A DNA stretch of 64,000 nt, taken from assembly GCA_944382835.1 (NCBI GenBank), contig CALWNP010000003.1:1-64000 (forward strand), written 5' to 3'. Made by a program: the position numbers and the translations under genes. The notes beneath the pieces are model-generated. The model did no database searches and was not told the DNA's origin. It was given only the letters and a program-made list of their open reading frames with translations. Origin of the DNA: an uncultured Gemmiger sp. (GTDB lineage Bacteria > Bacillota > Clostridia > Oscillospirales > Ruminococcaceae). Below are positions 1-9,073 of the stretch, piece after piece. How positions within the stretch are numbered: the stretch's first letter is position 1; every line of letters begins with the position of its first letter.

Positions 1-393
1 CGCGGTTTTGGCAGTGCCTATTCGGGGCGCAGCAGCGGGTTTGCCAGCGGCGGCCATGAGAGCCCCAGTTTTACCGGCGGCCGTCATATGGTGGAGAGCG
101 GTGGCTTTGGTGCCGGTTATGGCTCCAGCCGGATCAACCACCATTCCGGTGCACCGGCAGCCCCGGCGGGGGCCGGGTCCTCGCTGGCGGCGGGGGCACC
201 TGCCGCACCCAAGAAAAAGGCTTCGTCCTTTGCGCCGGGAGATCTGGTGGATCACAAGGTCTTCGGCCGCGGCAAGGTGCTGAAGGTGACGCCGGTGGCA
301 GGGGACTGTATTGTGGAAATTCAGTTCGACCGGGTCGGCGTAAAGAAAACCATGGCCAATTATGCGCCGCTGACCAAACTGACCCAGGAATAA
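1..393 (+). CDS. pcrA: UvrD/PcrA-type ATP-dependent DNA helicase, C-terminal end (5' truncated)
   Basis: The reading frame is open from the first base and ends in TAA at 391-393, so only the last 130 residues are in the window. The first half is a low-complexity Gly/Ser/Ala/Pro-rich linker. The last ~50 residues (GDLVDHKVFGRGKV... to the end) match the small Tudor-like C-terminal domain of PcrA/UvrD superfamily 1A helicases, which in PcrA contacts RNA polymerase. PcrA unwinds DNA 3'-5' in repair, plasmid replication and clearing of transcription-replication conflicts. The motor domains lie upstream and cannot be checked. The next gene, thyX, follows after 36 bases on the same strand. Confidence 0.85.
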   Translation, partial: RGFGSAYSGRSSGFASGGHESPSFTGGRHMVESGGFGAGYGSSRINHHSGAPAAPAGAGSSLAAGAPAAPKKKASSFAPGDLVDHKVFGRGKVLKVTPVAGDCIVEIQFDRVGVKKTMANYAPLTKLTQE

Positions 394-429
394 AAAATGC
401 CGCTGCAGGCAAAAACGGAGGAAAACAAG

Positions 430-1209
430 ATGTTGGTACGACTGATTGCCCACACCAACGATCCCGAAAAAACAGTGGCGGCTGCCGCCAAATTGTGTTA
501 TTCTGATTCCGGGATCCAGACCCTGCTCGAGGGGCTCACCCCCGAAAAAACCGCAGCTTTTCTGCAAAAGCTCTCGGATCTGGGTCATGCCAGCCCCATC
601 GAGCATGCCAGTTTTACCTTTGGCATCGAAGGGGTATCCCGTACCTTCCTGGCGCAGGTGACCCGCCACCGGATTGCCTCCTTCAGCGTACAAAGCCAGC
701 GCTATGTCCGGTTGGAGGATTTCCGCTATGTGATTCCGCCGGAGATTGAGGCCATCCCGGCGGCCAAGGAACAGTTTATTCAGGCCATGAACGCCGATGC
801 CGCCAAGTATCTGGAGCTGGTTCATGCCCTGGAGGATGCCCACACCAAAACCCTGATGGCCCAGGGACTGAGCGAAAAGGAAGCCCGGTCTAAGGCATCC
901 AAAAAGGCCAACGAGGATGCCCGCTTTGTGCTGCCCAACGCCTGCGAGACCAAGATGGTCATGACAATGAACTGCCGCAGTCTGCTGAACTTTTTCAATC
1001 TGCGCTGCTGCAACCGCGCCCAGTGGGAAATCCGGGCGGTGGCCGATGAGATGCTCCGGCTGGTTCTGCCGCTGGCACCGCACATCTTTGCCTCCGCCGG
1101 ACCGCGCTGTCTGACCGGCCCCTGCCCCGAGGGCAGAATGTGCTGCGGTCAGATGGAAGAAGTCCGCCGTAAATATCAGCAGCTGAAGGGAGAAGTTGAA
1201 AATGGGTAA
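430..1209 (+). CDS. thyX: flavin-dependent thymidylate synthase ThyX
   Basis: A 259-residue protein that makes dTMP from dUMP using methylene-THF, FAD and NADPH. The ThyX signature RHR...S..S.R is seen at about residues 79-92 (RHRIASFSVQSQRY), and the C-terminal part carries the conserved AQWEIR segment. An upstream ATG at 397 is in frame, but the ATG at 430 is preceded by an aacGGAGGaaaacaag ribosome site at good spacing and gives the normal family N-terminus, so I chose 430. The stop overlaps the start of the thymidylate kinase gene, so the two consecutive steps to dTDP are translationally coupled. No ThyA is visible in the window. Confidence 0.95.
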   Translation: MLVRLIAHTNDPEKTVAAAAKLCYSDSGIQTLLEGLTPEKTAAFLQKLSDLGHASPIEHASFTFGIEGVSRTFLAQVTRHRIASFSVQSQRYVRLEDFRYVIPPEIEAIPAAKEQFIQAMNADAAKYLELVHALEDAHTKTLMAQGLSEKEARSKASKKANEDARFVLPNACETKMVMTMNCRSLLNFFNLRCCNRAQWEIRAVADEMLRLVLPLAPHIFASAGPRCLTGPCPEGRMCCGQMEEVRRKYQQLKGEVENG

Positions 1210-1876
1210 ACTGATCACATTTGAAGGGCTGGATGGTTCCGGAAAGGCAACCCAGACGGAGCTGTTCTGCAAAACGATGCGGGACCGCGGCGTGGACCTG
1301 CGCCAGATTTCTTTCCCCGATTACAACAGCCCCTCCTCCTCACTGGCCAGAATGTACCTGTCGGGAGAGTTTGGCTCCAAACCCGATGATGTCAATGCCT
1401 ATGCGGCATCGGCCTTCTTTGCGGTGGATCGCTATGCCAGCTACAAAACCGATTGGGGTGAGTACTACCGCCGCCACGGGCTGGTGGTGGCCGACCGCTA
1501 TACCACCAGCAATGCCATCCACCAGTGCTCCAAGCTGCCGCCGATGCACTGGGATGGGTTCCTCAACTGGCTGTTTGATTTTGAATACAAGAAATTCGGA
1601 ATCCCCGCCCCGGACGCGGTGATCTATCTGGCGGTGGACCTCGAAGTTTCCCAGAAGCTGCTGCTCAACCGCTACCATGGGGATGCAGCCAAGCGGGATA
1701 TTCAGGAAAAGGACAGCGAGTATCTGGCCCGGTCCCGCGCGGCGGCGGAATACTGCGCCCGGACGCTGGGCTGGCGCCGGATTGACTGCTGCACCGTCAT
1801 CGACGGCGAAAAAGCCGTGCGGACCCAGGAGGATATCCACGCCGAAGTGCTTGAGAAATTGCGGGACATCGTGTAA
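1202..1876 (+). CDS. tmk: thymidylate (dTMP) kinase
   Basis: A 224-residue P-loop nucleoside-monophosphate kinase that phosphorylates dTMP to dTDP, the step after ThyX. The P-loop GLDGSGKA is at residues 9-16, the DRY substrate-binding motif at 98-100, and a LID-like Arg/Lys-rich segment (RYHGDAAKRD) at about 156-165. The ATG at 1202 lies inside the last codons of thyX (8-base overlap) with a purine-rich AGGGAGAAG site upstream; a TTG at 1196 is a less likely start. Length is slightly above the usual ~210 residues. It belongs to the thymidylate kinase-like clostridial branch; a broader deoxynucleoside kinase specificity cannot be excluded from sequence. Confidence 0.9.
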   Translation: MGKLITFEGLDGSGKATQTELFCKTMRDRGVDLRQISFPDYNSPSSSLARMYLSGEFGSKPDDVNAYAASAFFAVDRYASYKTDWGEYYRRHGLVVADRYTTSNAIHQCSKLPPMHWDGFLNWLFDFEYKKFGIPAPDAVIYLAVDLEVSQKLLLNRYHGDAAKRDIQEKDSEYLARSRAAAEYCARTLGWRRIDCCTVIDGEKAVRTQEDIHAEVLEKLRDIV

Positions 1877-1930
1877 CATCAAGGCGAAAGGCCGCAAACC
1901 GCCCCGGGCGGTTCAAAGGGAGGCAACAGG

Positions 1931-2767
1931 ATGCTGCGGAAGGCAACCGAAGAGGATTTTCTTGATCTGATTGTCATGCGCTGTGAGGCATATGGCTGTT
2001 CCAGAACCCAGTCGGCAGGATGGCTGCACGGGATTGTGGGGCTGGACAATCTTCTGGTGCTGGAAAAGCCGTCGGACGGTCCGGGACCGTCCCGCTTTGC
2101 GGCCATGCTGGCGGCGGTGCCGGTCAAGACCGGCTACCGCAAGGGAATCTGGTTTGCCGGGATGGCCACCCGCGCCGATCTGCGCGGCCGCGGCCTGATG
2201 ACCAAGCTGGTGGAAACCTGTCTGCGCGCCTATGCCGAAAGTGGGTATCATTTTGCGGTGACGGTGCCGGGCAGCGGCCATGCGGCGGAGTATTTTGCCA
2301 GGATGCAGTTTCAGAACGCCTTCCCCATGCGGGCTGTTACCAAACCCATTCCCCGCAATCTGCTGGCTCAGGCCGATTTTGACACCATGCCGGTGCGCCG
2401 TCTGTGTGAAACCCGGCTGCGGTATCAGCCCGGCTGTGTCATGCTGCCGGAATCCACCATGACCGAGATGATGACCGAGCTGTACAGCGCAGGCATCACG
2501 GTGGTCAGCAATCCACGGGGTTACGGTTTGTATTACACCGACGGCGACCTGCTTCAGTTCATCGAGCTGCAGGCTGACAACGACCATTCTGCCGACATCC
2601 TGCTGCAGGCAGCCCGGGAAAAAAACGGTGCGACCACCGCAAAGGTCCTGCTGTCGGAAAACCAGTCCCTTTACCTGGGGGAGGGGCGGCGCTGCCCGTA
2701 TGGGATGATCCGGTTCTTCAAAAAGCCTTTTCCCCTCACCGACGTTTATTTCCGTCTGCTGATCTGA
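1931..2767 (+). CDS. GNAT-family N-acetyltransferase, two-lobed
   Basis: A 278-residue protein whose N-terminal half is a GCN5-related acetyltransferase: the acetyl-CoA pyrophosphate loop RGRGLM is at residues 85-90, after a typical beta strand (IWFAGMATRADL). The second ~130 residues lack a second acetyl-CoA loop but are long enough for a degenerate GNAT-like lobe, as in Eis-type and similar clostridial proteins. The substrate cannot be inferred. The ATG at 1931 follows GGGAGGCAACAGG. It lies 54 bases after tmk and 61 bases before mltG on the same strand, with no terminator seen, so co-transcription is likely. Confidence 0.8.
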   Translation: MLRKATEEDFLDLIVMRCEAYGCSRTQSAGWLHGIVGLDNLLVLEKPSDGPGPSRFAAMLAAVPVKTGYRKGIWFAGMATRADLRGRGLMTKLVETCLRAYAESGYHFAVTVPGSGHAAEYFARMQFQNAFPMRAVTKPIPRNLLAQADFDTMPVRRLCETRLRYQPGCVMLPESTMTEMMTELYSAGITVVSNPRGYGLYYTDGDLLQFIELQADNDHSADILLQAAREKNGATTAKVLLSENQSLYLGEGRRCPYGMIRFFKKPFPLTDVYFRLLI

Positions 2768-2828
2768 AACCGGCAGGGAAGTTCAACCGATCCACCCGGG
2801 TTTCCGGGATGCCAAGGAGCAAACAGGA

Positions 2829-4115
2829 ATGAAAATCAACCGTGAACCAGATAAAAACAAACAGGTTTACCATGCGCAGCCCCAGAGCGACCCGCCGCGC
2901 CGCAAGGCTTATGATGTGATGGCGGACCACAGCTTTGAGGAAAGTGACGAACAGGAAGAAGAACAGACGGCACCCCGGCGTCATCGGTTCCCCATTGTGG
3001 CCCTTGTCATTATCCTGATCTTCCTGGGGCTTGTGGGCTACGGCGGATACCGTGGCTATGAGCTCTACAGCGAGCTGGACGGCGCCCACCTGCAAGGGGG
3101 CGACCTGACGGTTACAGTGGAACAGGGGTCCAGCGTGGCAGATATCGCCAACGACCTGGAAAATGCCGGGGTCATCCAGAACGCCTGGCTCTTCCGCCTC
3201 TATGCCAAGTACAGTGGCAAGGCGGAGGGGCTGCAGTACGGCGATTTCGTGCTGCGGGCAGGCATGTCCTACAACGACATCATCAAGACCCTCTCGGTGC
3301 AGCAGGTGCGCCGGGAAACCGTCACCCTGACCTTCCCCGAAGGCACCACCAGTGTGGAGATTGCCCAGCAGTTTGTGGACAACGGTCTTGTGGACAGTGT
3401 GCAGACCTTCCTGGACTGTGCCAACGGCGCCGATGGCTCGGATTTCAGCCAGTATCCTTTCTGGAATGAGATCCCGGATAACCCCGGCTGCATCATGAAA
3501 TGCGAGGGGTACCTCTTCCCGGACACCTACGAGTTCTACACCGACGATACCGTCTACAACTATGTGGATACCTTCTACAAGGAGTTCGACAAAAAGACCT
3601 CGGGCCTGATGGACTCCATCTCCGAGAAGGGGACCACCCTGAGCGACGTGGTGATTCTGGCCTCTTTCATCCAGGAGGAAGCCGGCAAGCCGGAGGATGA
3701 TGCCAAGGTCAGCGCGGTCTTCCACAACCGCCTGGAATCGGATGATCCCAACTGGGCGGAGCACAAGCTGGAGTCCAACGCCTGCAGCTACATCACCGCC
3801 GATGTGGAGAACAACTATCTCTGGAATTCACCGGTGGCGGCCTATATGGGCTGGGTGGAAGCTGGTGAAATTCCTGAGGATGTGCTGAACGCCTATGACA
3901 CCTACCGTGTCAGCGGTCTGCCCGCGGGGGCCATCTCCAACCCCGGGTATGATGCCATCTATGCGGCACTGAACCCCGACCAGACCTATATTGACGAGGG
4001 ATACTTCTTCTTTGTCACCGGCAACCCCAACGGGGATTATCCGGGGCAGTATTTCTATGCGAAGACTCTTGATGAGCACAATGCTAATTGTGTTCTGGCG
4101 GGTTGGCCTCAATAA
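2829..4115 (+). CDS. mltG: endolytic peptidoglycan transglycosylase MltG (YceG-like)
   Basis: A 428-residue membrane protein that cleaves nascent glycan strands, probably setting glycan chain ends during elongation. Residues 1-52 are a charged, acidic cytoplasmic tail; one transmembrane helix spans about 54-73; the YceG domain follows. The catalytic-glutamate segment SFIQEEAG is at about residues 279-286 and the conserved YRVSGLPAGAISNPG block is near residue 360. The start ATG follows AAGGAGCAAACAGG. It precedes the U32-family gene, as in other Firmicutes (yrrL near yrrN/yrrO in Bacillus). A short hairpin terminator lies just downstream. Confidence 0.92.
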   Translation: MKINREPDKNKQVYHAQPQSDPPRRKAYDVMADHSFEESDEQEEEQTAPRRHRFPIVALVIILIFLGLVGYGGYRGYELYSELDGAHLQGGDLTVTVEQGSSVADIANDLENAGVIQNAWLFRLYAKYSGKAEGLQYGDFVLRAGMSYNDIIKTLSVQQVRRETVTLTFPEGTTSVEIAQQFVDNGLVDSVQTFLDCANGADGSDFSQYPFWNEIPDNPGCIMKCEGYLFPDTYEFYTDDTVYNYVDTFYKEFDKKTSGLMDSISEKGTTLSDVVILASFIQEEAGKPEDDAKVSAVFHNRLESDDPNWAEHKLESNACSYITADVENNYLWNSPVAAYMGWVEAGEIPEDVLNAYDTYRVSGLPAGAISNPGYDAIYAALNPDQTYIDEGYFFFVTGNPNGDYPGQYFYAKTLDEHNANCVLAGWPQ

Positions 4116-4127
4116 AAATAAGTCTAG

Positions 4128-4158
4128 CACCCGGCACAGGCACAGCGCCGGGTGTTTT
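4128..4158 (+). terminator. Rho-independent terminator after mltG
   Basis: An 8-bp perfect stem CACCCGGC / GCCGGGTG (4128-4135 with 4147-4154) with an 11-base loop is followed by a short TTTT. The T-run is short and the next gene begins only 27 bases later without a clear promoter, so it may act as a partial terminator between mltG and the U32 gene. Confidence 0.6.
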
Positions 4159-4184
4159 ACATCCAATAACGGAGGAATGACAAT

Positions 4185-5417
4185 ATGCTGGCACAGCCGG
4201 AACTGCTGGCCCCTGCGGGCAGCCTGGAAACCTTGAAATATGCGGTGCTGTACGGTGCCGATGCCGTCTACTGTGCGCTGCCGGAATTTGGGATGCGCGC
4301 TGCACCGGTCAACTTTACCACCGAAGAACTGCGGGAGGGCTGTATCTTTGCCCACGCCCGCGGCAAGCGGGTCTACCTGACCCTGAACACCCTGCCCACC
4401 AACGAGGAGCTGTCCCGCCTGCCCGACGCCATCCGGGAGGCCGCCGATGCGGGGGTAGATGCCTTCATCATCGCGGACCTCGGGGTATTGGAAATGGCCA
4501 AAAAGTATGCACCTCAGGTGGAGATTCATTTTTCTACCCAGGCGGGCATCACCAACTATGCGGCGGCCACCGCGGCCTACCATATGGGGGTCAAGCGGGT
4601 GGTCTTGGCCCGGGAACTGAGCCTGACCGATATTGCTCAGATCCGGGACAACACCCCGCCCGAGCTGGAACTGGAAGCCTTTGTCCACGGCGCCATGTGC
4701 ATGAGTGTTTCCGGCCGCTGCCTGCTGTCCAGCTTCATGACCGGGCGCAGCGGCAACCGGGGCGAGTGCGCCCAGCCCTGCCGCTGGAAGTACCATCTGG
4801 TGGAGGAGCACCGCCCCGGCCAGTACATGGAGATCGGAGAAAACAGCGATGGCAGCTATATCCTCAATGCCAACGATCTGTGCACGGCACCCTTCCTGGA
4901 TCTGATCTGCAAGGCGGGGGTGGACAGCCTGAAGATTGAGGGCCGGGCCAAGACATTTTACTACGTGGCTTCGGTGACCAGCGCCTACCGCCGCGCCCTG
5001 GATACCTACCTGCGCAATCCCATGTCGGATGACTTTGATCTTCCCGATGATGTAATCGAGGAACTCAACCGCACCAGCCATCGCCATTATTCGCCGGGGT
5101 TCTATTTCGGCAAGGAACAGGCCCTGCAGACTCCCAGCCACACCTATGTGCGGGACTGGGACTTTATCGGTACTGTGGACAACTGGGAAAACGGTGTGGC
5201 CCAGTGCACCCAGCGCAGCAAATTCTGCCTGGGGGATACCTTGGAAGCCCTGCAGCCTGACGGCAGTGTGGTGGCGCTGACCCCCGCCTGGATTCATGAC
5301 GAAAATGGTGCGGAGGTGGATGCCACACCCCATCCCATGATGCATTACAGCATCCCCTGTGAGGCGGCTCTGATGCCCTACAGCCTGTTGCGGATGAAGA
5401 AAAAGACCGAAGAATAA
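4185..5417 (+). CDS. peptidase U32-family protein (TrhP/RlhA-type hydroxylation factor)
   Basis: A 410-residue protein of the U32 family. The family signature EAFVHGAMCMSVSGRCLLSS is at residues about 163-182, followed by a second Cys-containing stretch (GECAQPCRW) of the kind that holds an iron-sulfur cluster. Despite the old peptidase name, characterised members of this type (TrhP in E. coli, YrrN/YrrO in Bacillus) make 5-hydroxyuridine at tRNA position 34 using prephenate, and RlhA modifies 23S rRNA. Which substrate this copy uses is not decidable here. The start follows AACGGAGGAATGACAAT. Convergent with the helicase gene across a shared terminator. Confidence 0.88.
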   Translation: MLAQPELLAPAGSLETLKYAVLYGADAVYCALPEFGMRAAPVNFTTEELREGCIFAHARGKRVYLTLNTLPTNEELSRLPDAIREAADAGVDAFIIADLGVLEMAKKYAPQVEIHFSTQAGITNYAAATAAYHMGVKRVVLARELSLTDIAQIRDNTPPELELEAFVHGAMCMSVSGRCLLSSFMTGRSGNRGECAQPCRWKYHLVEEHRPGQYMEIGENSDGSYILNANDLCTAPFLDLICKAGVDSLKIEGRAKTFYYVASVTSAYRRALDTYLRNPMSDDFDLPDDVIEELNRTSHRHYSPGFYFGKEQALQTPSHTYVRDWDFIGTVDNWENGVAQCTQRSKFCLGDTLEALQPDGSVVALTPAWIHDENGAEVDATPHPMMHYSIPCEAALMPYSLLRMKKKTEE

Positions 5418-5419
5418 AC

Positions 5420-5472
5420 AAAAACGCGAGTGTGTTCGCCCCTTGACTGGGGCAGAACCCTCGCGTTTTTTG
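5420..5472. terminator. bidirectional terminator between convergent genes
   Basis: Outer stem AAAAACGCGAG / CTCGCGTTTTT (5420-5430 with 5460-5470) flanks an inner stem GTTCGCCCC / GGGGC.GAAC. A-tract on the left and T-tract on the right serve transcripts from both the U32 gene (+) and the helicase gene (-), whose stop is at 5477. Confidence 0.88.
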
Positions 5473-5476
5473 TTTC

Positions 5477-7870
5477 CTATGGGGTATCCCAGAACCGATG
5501 CAGGGCTTTTTCCAGCTGAGCCTGATCGTTGACCGTGACCAGATGGGACCAATGGGGCGGCATCAGCCGCAGGTAATCGGGGGTCAAAAAGCGGTCGTCG
5601 ATGAGCAGCACCACCCCGCGGTCCTCGGGGGTGCGGATGACCCGCCCGGCAGCCTGAAGCACCTTGTTCATGCCGGGATAGCGGTAGGCGTAATCAAACC
5701 CGCAGCCGCGGCTTTGCTCAAAGTAATCCCGCAGCTGGTCCTGGCGAGGCCCCACCTGGGGTAGCCCCGGCCCCACCACGGCCACTCCGATCAGTCGGTC
5801 GCCGGTCAGATCCACCCCTTCACCGAACACCCCGCCCAGCACCGCAAAGCCCAGCATGGTGGAGCTGGGATGGGGGAGAAAGGCCTGGAGAAAGGCTTCT
5901 TTCTGGGCTTCGTCCATGGCGCTCTGCTGCTTGCAGACCACCAGATCGGGATATTCCTCGACAAACGCCTCATAGACCTGTTCCAGATAGGCGTAGCTGG
6001 GGAAAAAGGCCAGATAGTTGCCCTGCCGGGCACAGATCATGGTGTGGAGCAGACGGACAATGTGTTGGATGCTGGCATCCCGGTCCCGGTAGCGGGTGCT
6101 GACCGAACCCGCACACCATAACCCCAGGTTCTGCTGGGGAAAGGGACTGTGCAGCGCCACGGCCCGCGCTTCGGAAATCCCGCACAGATCTTTGTAGTAT
6201 CCGGCCGGGGCCAGGGTGGCGCTGAAGAGCACCGCGGCACGGCCCATGGCAAAATCGGCAGCCAGAAAAGCGTTGGGATCGAGACAGAGCTGGACTGCCC
6301 GGACCTCGCTGCCAAAGGCCGAAACCTGTAACACGAAATGCTCGTCGAAGGTATCTGCTACCCGCAGCCAGCTGCGCAGATCAAAATAGAGCTGGAGCAA
6401 TGCCTCGTGGGCTTCATCGGGGTCGCGGTGTTCGTCCAGCCAGACCTGGAGCGGCTCGGATAGCTGCTGCAACAGCCGGTCAAAGGTTTCATCCCTCCCT
6501 TTTTGGAAAAAGGTCTTGCCGGCCCGGCTGGTTAAGGCAGTCTCCTCGCAGCGGTGACGCCACTGGACAAAGTGGTCGTTGAGTTTGGTCAGCGCCGTCT
6601 TGAGTTTGCTCTTGCCTTTTCCCAGCAATTTTCTGGCGGCGTAAAACTGGCTCTTGCACAAAGCCGCGCTGTGCATCTCCCGGGCGCGGCCCGGCAGATT
6701 GTGGGCTTCGTCCACCAGAAACAGATAGTCCCCTTTGGCCTCAAAAAAGCGCTGTAAGCGCACCACCGGGTCAAACAGGTAATTATAGTCCCCGATCACA
6801 ACATCGCACCACAGGCTCAAATCCAGCCCCAATTCAAAGGGACAGACGGTGTGCTTGCGGGCAAACTCCTGTAAGGCGGCAGCATCCAGGGCCGGGCAGC
6901 CTAAGGCGTCCCACAGCGCGTCCTTGATCCGGGCATAGTAGCCGTTGGCATAGGGGCAGGCTTCGGGGGTGCACTGGCGGGTTTCACACAGACAGATTTT
7001 GTCCTTGGCGGTCAGGGTCACGCTGCGAAGTTTTAATTGGGGATCGGCACTGCGCAGCAGCTTCAGTGCCTGTTCGGCTGCGGTGCGGGTGGTTCCCCGG
7101 GCGGTCAGGTAGAAGATCGGCCCGCCAACCCCGGCCCCCAGTGCCTTGATGGCGGGGAAGAGGGCGCTCATGGTTTTCCCGATCCCGGTGGGGGCCTGGC
7201 AGAGCAGCTGCCCGCCGCCGGTGCAGACCTGGTAGACCTCCCGCACCATGGCGCGCTGGCCGGGACGGTAACTGGCAAAGGGAAATGGAAGGACGGCAAA
7301 ACTGGCCCGGCTTTCGGCCTGCCAGCGGGCAGCCCGCTGCGCCCAAGGCGCGTAACGGGTGAGCAGGTCCTCCACAAAATCTCCCAGTTCGGCGGCGGAG
7401 CGGTCCCGGCGAAAGACAGCGCTTTGTTCCTCGTCTACCTGGTAATAGGTGAGCTGTACCCCCATCTGTTCACAGCCGTTCTGGAGGGCGTAGATGGCGG
7501 CATAAACCAGCCCCTGGGCCCAGTGCTCGGGGGCGTGGTCTTCCGAAATTTCCTCCATGGGCAGGGTGGTGGTCTTGATTTCGTCAATGACCACCACCCC
7601 GTCGGCGTCGGTAAAAATGCCGTCGGCCCGTCCTTCGATGGTGTAGGTGATGCCGACACAGTCGTAGTCCTGGCGCAGCATGACCTCCGCTTTATAGTCG
7701 GGATGCTGCCGGGTGGCGCTGCGCTGAAGACGGCGGTGAATCCGTGCACCTTCCAGTGCCCGGTCAAAGCCGGTGAACCGACTGTCGATGCTGCCCTGCC
7801 GCAGCAGAAACTCCACCAGCCGCCGCACCGAGATGCGCAGGGCAAGGGGTTCTTCTTCGGTTGACGACAT
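5477..7870 (-). CDS. DinG/XPD-like superfamily 2 helicase with N-terminal PD-(D/E)XK nuclease-like domain
   Basis: A 797-residue protein with two parts. Residues ~1-190 look like a PD-(D/E)XK nuclease of the RecB/Cas4 type: RADG at 81-84, IDEIK at 95-99 (the D...ExK signature) and a following AQGLVYAAIY helix. Residues ~200-797 are an XPD/DinG helicase: Walker A APTGIGKT at 226-233, four clustered cysteines at 293, 295, 300 and 305 expected to hold a [4Fe-4S] cluster, and a DEAH box at 387-390. Likely roles are repair or R-loop/G4 removal. The start follows CCGGAGGTGAAAATTCC on the minus strand. It lies 23 bases after the P-loop ATPase gene, so the two are probably co-transcribed. Confidence 0.88.
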   Translation of the reverse strand: MSSTEEEPLALRISVRRLVEFLLRQGSIDSRFTGFDRALEGARIHRRLQRSATRQHPDYKAEVMLRQDYDCVGITYTIEGRADGIFTDADGVVVIDEIKTTTLPMEEISEDHAPEHWAQGLVYAAIYALQNGCEQMGVQLTYYQVDEEQSAVFRRDRSAAELGDFVEDLLTRYAPWAQRAARWQAESRASFAVLPFPFASYRPGQRAMVREVYQVCTGGGQLLCQAPTGIGKTMSALFPAIKALGAGVGGPIFYLTARGTTRTAAEQALKLLRSADPQLKLRSVTLTAKDKICLCETRQCTPEACPYANGYYARIKDALWDALGCPALDAAALQEFARKHTVCPFELGLDLSLWCDVVIGDYNYLFDPVVRLQRFFEAKGDYLFLVDEAHNLPGRAREMHSAALCKSQFYAARKLLGKGKSKLKTALTKLNDHFVQWRHRCEETALTSRAGKTFFQKGRDETFDRLLQQLSEPLQVWLDEHRDPDEAHEALLQLYFDLRSWLRVADTFDEHFVLQVSAFGSEVRAVQLCLDPNAFLAADFAMGRAAVLFSATLAPAGYYKDLCGISEARAVALHSPFPQQNLGLWCAGSVSTRYRDRDASIQHIVRLLHTMICARQGNYLAFFPSYAYLEQVYEAFVEEYPDLVVCKQQSAMDEAQKEAFLQAFLPHPSSTMLGFAVLGGVFGEGVDLTGDRLIGVAVVGPGLPQVGPRQDQLRDYFEQSRGCGFDYAYRYPGMNKVLQAAGRVIRTPEDRGVVLLIDDRFLTPDYLRLMPPHWSHLVTVNDQAQLEKALHRFWDTP

Positions 7871-7893
7871 GGAATTTTCACCTCCGGCCGGGT

Positions 7894-8994
7894 TCAGAAC
7901 GAAAACAGATCGGATTCCAGTTTTTGACGGATGGCATCCACCTCTGCAAAATCGGTGGCCTGAATATAATATTGCTCCAGGGCGTCATGGACCTTCTTGG
8001 CCTCGGCCTGGGCGGCGCAGGTCTTCTCCATCAAACTGATGGCCAGCCGTTTCTGGTAGCTCATCAGGCTGCGCTGGCCCCGGAGGGCGCTGAGATCCAT
8101 AAAGCGGCTGGCGTGGAGATTGTGCTGTCCGGCAAACGCCATGGGATGCCAGGAATTGGCCGTGACAAAACCGAGCCCCAGCGCGGGAACAAAAAGATGG
8201 TCCAGTTTGCCGTGCTGATCGGTGGGGCAATGGCACAGGATGCAGCTGTATCCATTGCGCCGGACAAAGTCGGCCAAGATCCGCAGCATCCGGGTGCTGA
8301 CTGGGCCGTAGGGGTCGTGGATGACATACAGCGCCTCATCGGCCAGCTGGGAAACGGTGTCGTAGAAGACGGTGATCCCGTCAGGTGTTGGCGCGCTGAG
8401 CAACCGATGCCGAACCTGGCCTGGAGCGGCACCCCGGCGATGGGGGATGATGCGGCCGGCCAGATGGGCTGTAAAGCGTTCCAGCTTGTCAGATTTCACC
8501 ACGTCAGCGGCCATGGCACGACGGCGGGCCAACAGGGCACAGGCGAGGGCAAAATGGGCGGATGCCTGTTGCAGCAAGGCAGCATGGCGGGCGCCCAGAG
8601 CCAGGATTTGCTCCCGGTTGGAGACCAAAAAGCTGTTGTCCAGGGTATCGTAAAAGGAGAGCACCTGCTCTGCCGCGCCGGGATATTTGCAGTCCAGGGT
8701 GTGGGGCGCTGTGGCGTCCAGGATCAGGGCATGGACATCTTCCAGCAGGATGCCATCCAGGCTCTGGGGATCGCTGGAACAGTGAATGCGCTCCACCATG
8801 GCCCCGCGCGGACCTGACTGCAGCCGATCGGTTTCACCCATTTTGCGCATCAGGGTGGACTTGCCGCATCCGGGGCCAGCTTTGATCAGATAGGTGGTCA
8901 GCCCGGGTTCGGCAGCCGCCTGGGCAAACCACCCCGAAAATCCGGAAGGGGACAGTGCCCCCAGAAAAAAGTCTGCAACAGGTCTGCAAAGCAT
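7894..8994 (-). CDS. P-loop ATPase with two related halves, second P-loop degenerate (PRK06851-like)
   Basis: A 366-residue soluble protein with no confident functional name. The N-terminal half has a perfect Walker A (AGPGCGKST, residues 39-47). The second half begins with a strand-loop YVIHDPYGPVSTRML at about 223-237 that sits where a second Walker A would be but lacks the GK[ST] residues. This two-P-loop layout resembles a conserved clostridial family I remember as PRK06851 (function unknown). The start follows AAAGGAGGCTGTGTGCT. It sits between the uracil-DNA glycosylase gene and the nuclease-helicase gene, all on the minus strand, which hints at a nucleic-acid role but does not show it. 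Confidence 0.65.
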   Translation of the reverse strand: MLCRPVADFFLGALSPSGFSGWFAQAAAEPGLTTYLIKAGPGCGKSTLMRKMGETDRLQSGPRGAMVERIHCSSDPQSLDGILLEDVHALILDATAPHTLDCKYPGAAEQVLSFYDTLDNSFLVSNREQILALGARHAALLQQASAHFALACALLARRRAMAADVVKSDKLERFTAHLAGRIIPHRRGAAPGQVRHRLLSAPTPDGITVFYDTVSQLADEALYVIHDPYGPVSTRMLRILADFVRRNGYSCILCHCPTDQHGKLDHLFVPALGLGFVTANSWHPMAFAGQHNLHASRFMDLSALRGQRSLMSYQKRLAISLMEKTCAAQAEAKKVHDALEQYYIQATDFAEVDAIRQKLESDLFSF

Positions 8995-9073
8995 AGCACA
9001 CAGCCTCCTTTTTGTGGGATGATCTGGACTATGCTATGCCGGAACCAACCGGATGGTCCCGCAAACAACAAAA

